This document shows positions 28,083-34,120 of a DNA stretch of 34,120 bases, one piece after another; the first letter of the stretch is position 1, and the number at the start of each line of letters is the position of its first letter. A program made the position numbers and the translations under genes. The notes beneath the pieces were generated by a model. The model worked only from the letters and a program-made list of their open reading frames with translations, was not told the DNA's origin and did not search any database. The stretch covers positions 1 through 34,120 of the forward strand of contig JAJRUR010000060.1 of assembly GCA_024277695.1 (NCBI GenBank), given 5' to 3'. Source of the DNA: Bacteroidota bacterium (lineage in GTDB: Bacteria > Bacteroidota > Bacteroidia > Chitinophagales > Saprospiraceae).

Positions 28083-29270
28083 ATGATTAGTAGCGCAGAG
28101 GCATTTAAGGTCGTAATGGATAGTACTGAAAACTTTGGTACGGAAAATGTATTCCTGGAGGATGCCGTCGGGCGTGTATTGAAGGAGGACATCCTTGCAG
28201 ATCGTGATTTTCCACCATTTGATCGGATATGTATGGATGGGATAGCGATCAACTCGGTCTCTTATGAAAAAGGACAGAGGATATATCCGATTCAGGGTAT
28301 GCAAGCAGCAGGAGCAAAGCAGATAGAGTTAGCATCTACCGAAGGATGTGTAGAAGTAGCCACAGGAGGGATCTTGCCCAAGGGTGCAGATAGTATTATA
28401 CGATTTGAAGATCTGGATATAAAAAACAATCAGGCAAAAATAACCAACGAAATAAAGCTCAGGGCAAATATTCATTATAGAGGGAGTGATCAAAAAAAAG
28501 GAGAAATCATTATAAAACGAAATAAAAAAATTTCTGTAGCAGAGATCGGAGTATTGGCAACCGTAGGACAATCCATGATCCAAGTCAGCAAGCTCCCAAA
28601 AATAGCGATCATCACCACAGGCAATGAATTGGTGGACATCGATAAGAGACCGGAGGCACACCAGATCAGAAAGTCCAATGTACATGTATTGTCTGCACTG
28701 CTAAAACAAGATCAGGTGGTTCCGTCCATATTTCATATTCGGGATGACCAAGCCAATATGCATGAGCAGTTAAGCGATATATTAGCAACACATGATGTGT
28801 TGATACTGAGTGGTGCAGTATCCAAAGGGCGTTATGATTTTTTGACCAAAGTTCTAGAGGATTTAAAAGTAAAAAAACTACTGCACTTTGTCGCTCAACG
28901 TCCCGGCAAACCCTTTTGGTTTGGAAAACAAGAGCGTAAGACGATTTTTGCTTTTCCCGGCAATCCTGTTTCAACTACAGTATGCTTTTTGAAGTATTGT
29001 CGTCCTTGGATAGACAAAACTGTAGGACTAAAAAGAGAAAAACCCATGGTGGTATTGGGCAATAAAGTAACTTTTAAACCGGATTTGACCTATTTTGCGC
29101 AAGCTAGTACGCATTTAGATGCACAAGGAAGAATGATCGCCACGGTAAATCATGGCAACGGTTCAGGAGATCTGGCACACTTGACACAAGTCGATGGTTT
29201 TGTAGAATTGACCAAGGGGCCCGACGAATACCATCCGGGTGAGATGTATCCCTTTATAAAGATGCGCTAA
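28083..29270 (+). CDS. moeA: Molybdopterin molybdotransferase MoeA
   Basis: VFLEDAVGRVLKEDILADRDFPPFDRICMDGIAI; TTGNELV; AQRPGKPFWFG...AFPGNPVSTTVCF. Confidence 0.96.
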   Translation: MISSAEAFKVVMDSTENFGTENVFLEDAVGRVLKEDILADRDFPPFDRICMDGIAINSVSYEKGQRIYPIQGMQAAGAKQIELASTEGCVEVATGGILPKGADSIIRFEDLDIKNNQAKITNEIKLRANIHYRGSDQKKGEIIIKRNKKISVAEIGVLATVGQSMIQVSKLPKIAIITTGNELVDIDKRPEAHQIRKSNVHVLSALLKQDQVVPSIFHIRDDQANMHEQLSDILATHDVLILSGAVSKGRYDFLTKVLEDLKVKKLLHFVAQRPGKPFWFGKQERKTIFAFPGNPVSTTVCFLKYCRPWIDKTVGLKREKPMVVLGNKVTFKPDLTYFAQASTHLDAQGRMIATVNHGNGSGDLAHLTQVDGFVELTKGPDEYHPGEMYPFIKMR

Positions 29271-29309
29271 ATTTGCTACTATAATTCGATGACATTTTTA
29301 AAATAAGTT

Positions 29310-29951
29310 ATGGCAAAAAGATTGGTAAAAATAGCTACCGAATTTAATATAGCTACCGCAACAATAGTTGAGTTCTTTCGAGATCGGGGATTCTCTATCG
29401 AAGACAAGCCTACTTCAAAAGTATCCGATCAGATGTACATTCTTCTCAAAGAAAAGCTCGGACAAGATAAATCAACTTCCAAAAAACTGACACATGTCAC
29501 CGAAAAAGGAGTAGCTCGTATGGTAGATATCACCCAAAAAAAAATCACCAAGCGCGTGGCAGAAGCTCAAGCAATCGTAACATTAGGTGATAAGATATTG
29601 CACACATTAGAAGCCGGAGATTTTGCTACTGCAAAAGGCTCCGTTTTTGATACGGCGCGTTTGGCAGGAATTATGGCAGTCAAGAAGACTGCAGAGCTCA
29701 TACCACTCTGTCACCTTCTGCCTATTACTTCTTGTGATGTGGATATCCAAAAAAAGGATGCCGAATCGCTCATAATTCGTTGTAAGGTAAAAACAACGTC
29801 CAATACCGGAGTAGAAATGGAAGCTCTACACGGGGCCACCGTGGCAGCACTCACTATTTATGACATGTGCAAAGCAATGTCACACGATATCGAAATTACA
29901 GATATTTATTTGTTAAACAAAACCGGAGGTAAAAGCGATTATGTCCGTTAA
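29310..29951 (+). CDS. moaC: MoaC (cyclic pyranopterin monophosphate synthase) with N-terminal IF-2-N-like domain
   Basis: Residues ~1-50 MAKRLVKIATEFNIATATIVEFFRDRGFSIEDKPTSKVSDQMYILLKEKL (IF2-N-like); residues ~59-213 LTHVTEKGVARMVDIT...KGSVFDTARLAGIMAVKKTAELIPLCH...TGVEMEALHGATVAALTIYDMCKA...KTGGKS (MoaC). Confidence 0.93.
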   Translation: MAKRLVKIATEFNIATATIVEFFRDRGFSIEDKPTSKVSDQMYILLKEKLGQDKSTSKKLTHVTEKGVARMVDITQKKITKRVAEAQAIVTLGDKILHTLEAGDFATAKGSVFDTARLAGIMAVKKTAELIPLCHLLPITSCDVDIQKKDAESLIIRCKVKTTSNTGVEMEALHGATVAALTIYDMCKAMSHDIEITDIYLLNKTGGKSDYVR

Positions 29952-31053
29952 AAAACATCAAAAACATACCAAACTCGTAAGGAGAAAATCAAGCGAATTT
30001 GGCCGCTTGGCTTGGTCTTTTATGGGTGCGAGTTGTACACACATCCAGCAAATGTTTGATCAAATCCGCCATCGCTTACCACATCTCCATCTAGCTTTTG
30101 TAGATGCTGATCATCAGCTGAGTATCGATTTTGGACGTGTAGAAAGTCAAGAAAAAAGAATCCGAACAGAACATTTTTACTGGAACCAATACGACAGCCA
30201 ATTCTTTTTTGATCGAGTAGATGCCACCTTAGTCAATGGAAATCACTATCCCGCAGAACGACAAATCGTCTTTATCCATCCGGAAAAAGAAGCATCACTC
30301 CAAAGACGGATACCGCAATTAACCCATGTAGATGCAGTGGTCAGCAAAAGCCCTCAAGATATCTATCCCTGGCTGATGGATATACTCCAACAGCAAGAGC
30401 AGGATGTGGCGATCTTGTCACCGGAGGATGATAAGGCATTATTGGGTTTTATCGAACATCAGATTTGTGTACATCGGGCACCCCTCAAAGCGCTGGTGCT
30501 GGCAGGGGGTAAAAGTACGAGGATGGGTACAGACAAAAGTCAATTGCACATCCACGGCCAAACTCAAGAAAACTATTTGGCAGATCTTTGTGTCGGTCTC
30601 GGCTTGGAGGTATATATCTCAAAGCGCCAAAGTACTGCATCGAGCTATCCGGTTATTGAAGATCGTTTTGATGATTTAGGTCCTTTTGGTGCGATATGTT
30701 CGGCATTTAGATATGACCCTAATACAGCTTGGCTGGTTATAGCCTGTGATTTGCCCAACTTGTCCGCCAAGCTTATCGGTGAGCTCATCCATCAACGCAA
30801 CCCCTCTAAATATGCAACGGCTTTCAGACTCCAATCAAAACCCTTCCCCGAACCATTGATCACTATCTATGAACCGAGAGCATATAGTAGATTATTGCAT
30901 TTTCTTTCTATTGGGCATTCTTGCCCCCGCAAAGTACTGATAAATTCGGATGTAGAGATTTTGATATCCCATGATGATTCTGCTTTTATCAATCTCAATA
31001 CACCTCAGGATTTAGCAGCTTATAAAAAAGCTAATTTTCCAACGGATGCGTAA
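29941..31053 (+). CDS. mobA: Molybdenum cofactor guanylyltransferase-like protein (MobA) with N-terminal MobB-like domain
   Basis: LKALVLAGGKSTRMGTDKSQLHIHG, LGPFGAICSAF, WLVIACDLPNLS; N-terminal ~170 aa including MGASCTHIQQMFDQIRHRLPHLHLAFVDADHQ; overlaps moaC by 11 nt. Confidence 0.88.
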   Translation: MSVKKHQKHTKLVRRKSSEFGRLAWSFMGASCTHIQQMFDQIRHRLPHLHLAFVDADHQLSIDFGRVESQEKRIRTEHFYWNQYDSQFFFDRVDATLVNGNHYPAERQIVFIHPEKEASLQRRIPQLTHVDAVVSKSPQDIYPWLMDILQQQEQDVAILSPEDDKALLGFIEHQICVHRAPLKALVLAGGKSTRMGTDKSQLHIHGQTQENYLADLCVGLGLEVYISKRQSTASSYPVIEDRFDDLGPFGAICSAFRYDPNTAWLVIACDLPNLSAKLIGELIHQRNPSKYATAFRLQSKPFPEPLITIYEPRAYSRLLHFLSIGHSCPRKVLINSDVEILISHDDSAFINLNTPQDLAAYKKANFPTDA

Positions 31054-31270
31054 TGAGAATCTAGATTCAAGTCACAAATCCGGTTTTTGTAAGAAAAAAC
31101 ATCAGACGCAAATAAAATATATCTTCCAAAAGCAGTACGAGTAAAAGGTAAAATCGGCTAATTCTCCTATTTAATTTATAGATGATAATTTATCTATCGA
31201 CAAACATAACTGTTTAAGTCGAAAGCAAATGGGACAAAACACATAAAAGCGTCTCTATAAAAAAGCAACG

Positions 31271-31693
31271 CTAAGGTGTAGAATTGATCCAATAATGCCC
31301 ATCTTGGTAAAACTCTTTTTTCCAGATAGGTACGCGTTTTTTTAATGCATCGATCGCAGTTCTGCATGCTGCAAAAGCTGCATCTCGGTGTATGGCCGAG
31401 ACGGCTATGATGACTGCTATGTCTTTAATTTTGACGAGTCCTTTTCTATGATGCATCAAGATACGGGTGATCTCATAAGCACTAAATAGCTCATCAGCTA
31501 TTTTATGCATTTCTTTTAACGCCATCGCATCATAACAATCAAAATCAATCGATCGAACCGTTTTTTTCATATTAAGATCGCGAATACTACCGACAAAAAT
31601 ACAGTTGCCTCCTGAACGCTCATCTAATATGTACTGATATGCAGCATCCACTGAAAGCGATTCGTTTTTAATGTATATAGACTTATTGGTCAT
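31271..31693 (-). CDS. moaE: Molybdopterin synthase catalytic subunit MoaE
   Basis: GGNCIFVGSIRDLN, MHHRKGLVKIKDIAVIIAVSAIHRDAAFAACRTAIDALKKRVPIWKKEFY. Confidence 0.95.
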   Translation of the reverse strand: MTNKSIYIKNESLSVDAAYQYILDERSGGNCIFVGSIRDLNMKKTVRSIDFDCYDAMALKEMHKIADELFSAYEITRILMHHRKGLVKIKDIAVIIAVSAIHRDAAFAACRTAIDALKKRVPIWKKEFYQDGHYWINSTP

Positions 31694-31760
31694 ATTCTCT
31701 TTTTGTTCGATGCTTTAAATTATCGCAAGTTGCGTTTTAGAACTTCTGTATTCATTATTA

Positions 31761-32003
31761 TTATCCCCCGCTCACAGGTGGGATGATCGCAATCTCATCT
31801 CCTGCAGATAAGATAGTCTGATCGTCAGCTATGTTTTGATTTACTGCGATGCGATAGGTTTTTAACTGCCCAAATCCCTCATACATCCTATTGATCTTCT
31901 CCTTGAGATCTGCTACGCTTGATGATGTGTCGAGTTGGATCAGAAGACGAGGGGCACCGACGATATCACGAGCTATTCCAAAACACCATATTGAATATTC
32001 CAT
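31761..32003 (-). CDS. moaD: MoaD/ThiS family sulfur carrier protein
   Basis: 80 aa ending NQNIADDQTILSAGDEIAIIPPVSGG (C-terminal GG). Confidence 0.93.
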   Translation of the reverse strand: MEYSIWCFGIARDIVGAPRLLIQLDTSSSVADLKEKINRMYEGFGQLKTYRIAVNQNIADDQTILSAGDEIAIIPPVSGG

Positions 32004-32007
32004 AATT

Positions 32008-32760
32008 TTATAGTATTAATATCAACCATTCGTATATTATTTTTAAACCGACGGATGCTATCAGAGCAGCAGCCATCAGACGGACTTGCCTAGCCGACCA
32101 TTTTTTGATAGACATCCTGCTTCCGATTTGCCCACCTATTAGCACGGCTACACCTAATATCAACAAAAGACGGTAGTCGAGGTTTAGATTTCTGCTGAGC
32201 AAACCCAAAAAACCTGCGATCGAATTGGCCAAAATAAAAAAACTTGTGGTTGCTGCTATTTTTTTTGCATCAGCCCAATGACTTAAATACAAAAAAGGAG
32301 ATAAGAACACCCCACCACCCAAGCCCATTAAGCCCGATACGAATCCTATAACACCTCCGATGGATAAAGAGTATAAAGTTCCTGATGTAGGCCGCCCTTG
32401 TTTATCCTCATATCTTTTGACGGTTACCATGCCTACGGAAGCCATGATGAGTAAAATGGCAAGTAGTATCATATAACTCTCTCTGTCCAGAGATATTCTA
32501 CCACCAAAAAAAGAAAGCGGAATACTCAAGATGACAAAGGGCCATATACGGGACCAATCAAAAAGATTATTTTTTATATAATTTATAGTGGAGCCGGATA
32601 CTACGATGATATTGCATAATAATGCGATCGCCCGCATAGAATTTGTGGGTAGATGGAGCAGTGCCAATATCGCCAAATAGCTCGATCCACCTCCAAATCC
32701 TGCACTGGAGTAGATTAAGGAGACGAGTCCAAACAGTAGTATTAGCCAGTAAATCTCCAT
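32008..32760 (-). CDS. TSUP (TauE/SafE) family transporter
   Basis: GFGGGSSYLAILALLHLP, GFVSGLMGLGGGVFLSPFLYLSHWADAKKIAATTSFFILANSIAG. Confidence 0.92.
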   Translation of the reverse strand: MEIYWLILLFGLVSLIYSSAGFGGGSSYLAILALLHLPTNSMRAIALLCNIIVVSGSTINYIKNNLFDWSRIWPFVILSIPLSFFGGRISLDRESYMILLAILLIMASVGMVTVKRYEDKQGRPTSGTLYSLSIGGVIGFVSGLMGLGGGVFLSPFLYLSHWADAKKIAATTSFFILANSIAGFLGLLSRNLNLDYRLLLILGVAVLIGGQIGSRMSIKKWSARQVRLMAAALIASVGLKIIYEWLILIL

Positions 32761-32862
32761 ACATTGATATCAACTACAAATATATCAAAAGCTTGTAGAG
32801 TTCTTTGGATTGTACCATGGTTTGGTCTATAGCCCTTATCTTCGTCAACTAAAAACTTATTC

Positions 32863-34104
32863 ATGTCAGCAAATTCTATAGTACTCACCCACATCGATAA
32901 GCTGTATGGAGTGGAGTTGGAAAATAGTCAGATCAGAAAGGGATCTGCTATGAGCGAAATGAATGTAATCGACGATGCTTGGTTGTATATCCAATCCGGC
33001 AAAATACATAGTTGGGGCTCGATGAGTGAACTGCCTGAGCGATCTTGTACGCACTATGATGTCAAAGGAGGATCCGTTTTGCCTGCTTGGTGTGACTCGC
33101 ATACGCACATAGTTTATCACCAAAGCCGGGAGGCGGAGTTTGTTATGCGGGTCAAGGGTATCAGCTATGAAGAAATAGCTAGGAACGGCGGAGGTATACT
33201 CAACTCGGCACTCAAGTTGCGCGAGGCAGACTATGAAGAATTGTTTGATCAAGCGCACAATCGACTCCAAGAGGTCATCGGATATGGTACCGGTGCCATA
33301 GAGATCAAGAGCGGTTATGGTCTTAGCTATGAGAGTGAGCTCAAAATGTTACGTGTGATACAAGGTCTGAAATTAGTCTCTCCAATACCGATCAAAGCGA
33401 GCTTTTTGGGAGCCCATGCAGTACCAACGGAGTATAAGCAACATCGAGACGACTATATCAAATTGATTACGGATCGTATGCTTCCGCAAATAGCTGACGA
33501 AGGCCTGGCAGATTATATGGATGTGTTTTGCGATGAAGGATTTTTTACGCCTGACGAAACTTCTGTATTATTAGAGGCCGGAGCACGCTTTGGCTTAAAG
33601 CCAAAAATACATGCCAATGAACTAGCTATAAGCGGCGGAGTCCAAATAGGGGTACGTCATCAAGCTCTCTCGGTGGATCATTTGGAGCGTATCGGTGATG
33701 AAGAGATCAGCGTGTTACAGAACTCTACTACTATGCCAACACTCTTGCCGGGGACGGCGTTTTTTCTAAATATACCGTATGCACCGGCACGAAAGATGAT
33801 CGACTCAGGTCTGCCCGTAGCGCTAGCTACGGACTACAATCCCGGTTCCACACCTTCAGGCCGTATGCCGTTGATCCTGAGTCTGGCTTGTCTCAAAATG
33901 AAGATGCTCCCCGAAGAGGCTGTCCATGCCGCTACCATCAATGGCGCATATGCCATGGAGCTAGAGGATACATTAGGCTCTATCTGTCCGGGCAAACTTG
34001 CCCAGCTCATCATCACCAAACCTATGCCATCCTTAGCATTTCTCCCGTATGCTTATGGTAGTGACTTGATAGATCGGGTTTTGCTCCAAGGCAAATTCTT
34101 TTAA
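32863..34104 (+). CDS. hutI: Imidazolonepropionase
   Basis: VLPAWCDSHTHIVYHQSREAEFVMRVKGISYEEIARNGGGI; IKSGYGLSYESELKML; ATDYNPGSTPSG. Confidence 0.97.
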   Translation: MSANSIVLTHIDKLYGVELENSQIRKGSAMSEMNVIDDAWLYIQSGKIHSWGSMSELPERSCTHYDVKGGSVLPAWCDSHTHIVYHQSREAEFVMRVKGISYEEIARNGGGILNSALKLREADYEELFDQAHNRLQEVIGYGTGAIEIKSGYGLSYESELKMLRVIQGLKLVSPIPIKASFLGAHAVPTEYKQHRDDYIKLITDRMLPQIADEGLADYMDVFCDEGFFTPDETSVLLEAGARFGLKPKIHANELAISGGVQIGVRHQALSVDHLERIGDEEISVLQNSTTMPTLLPGTAFFLNIPYAPARKMIDSGLPVALATDYNPGSTPSGRMPLILSLACLKMKMLPEEAVHAATINGAYAMELEDTLGSICPGKLAQLIITKPMPSLAFLPYAYGSDLIDRVLLQGKFF

Positions 34105-34120
34105 TAATTTGGTCTTAGTA

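Overview
The window comes from a Bacteroidota chromosome. Supporting markers are a GLPGLI-family gene, a PorP/SprF-type T9SS protein, TAnnTTTG-type -7 promoter motifs and an acpP-fabF-rnc cluster. From left to right it contains: (i) a GLPGLI gene truncated by the window start, a Cys-rich lipoprotein, an unexplained structured intergenic element and a decayed second GLPGLI copy; (ii) a YbjN-like protein next to a signal-peptide-less trypsin-like protease / zinc ribbon / YbjN-like protein; (iii) PorP, bactofilin, AtpZ, a small membrane protein, a biotinyl-domain protein, an aspartyl protease-PDZ protein, a DUF937-LEA-like-OmpA protein and a BASS transporter; (iv) an AT-rich two-gene type II restriction-modification island; (v) housekeeping genes (polysaccharide deacetylase-like, upp, Na+/solute symporter, EnvC-like, DUF4292, TPR, pyk, acpP, fabF, rnc); (vi) a molybdenum cofactor (Moco) locus (ArsR regulator, DUF7009-like, moaA, moeA, moaC, mobA, with moaE-moaD-TSUP converging on it), followed by hutI. 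The most unusual observation is that the moaC gene encodes an in-frame N-terminal domain closely resembling the N-terminal domain of bacterial translation initiation factor IF-2. Also worth checking are the cytoplasmic protease/YbjN pair, the ArsR regulator with a C-terminal Cys cluster in the Moco locus, the MobB-like domain without a P-loop in MobA, the duplicated Cys-rich lipoprotein and the structured element beside the GLPGLI relic. No CRISPR array, rRNA, tRNA or transposase was recognised.
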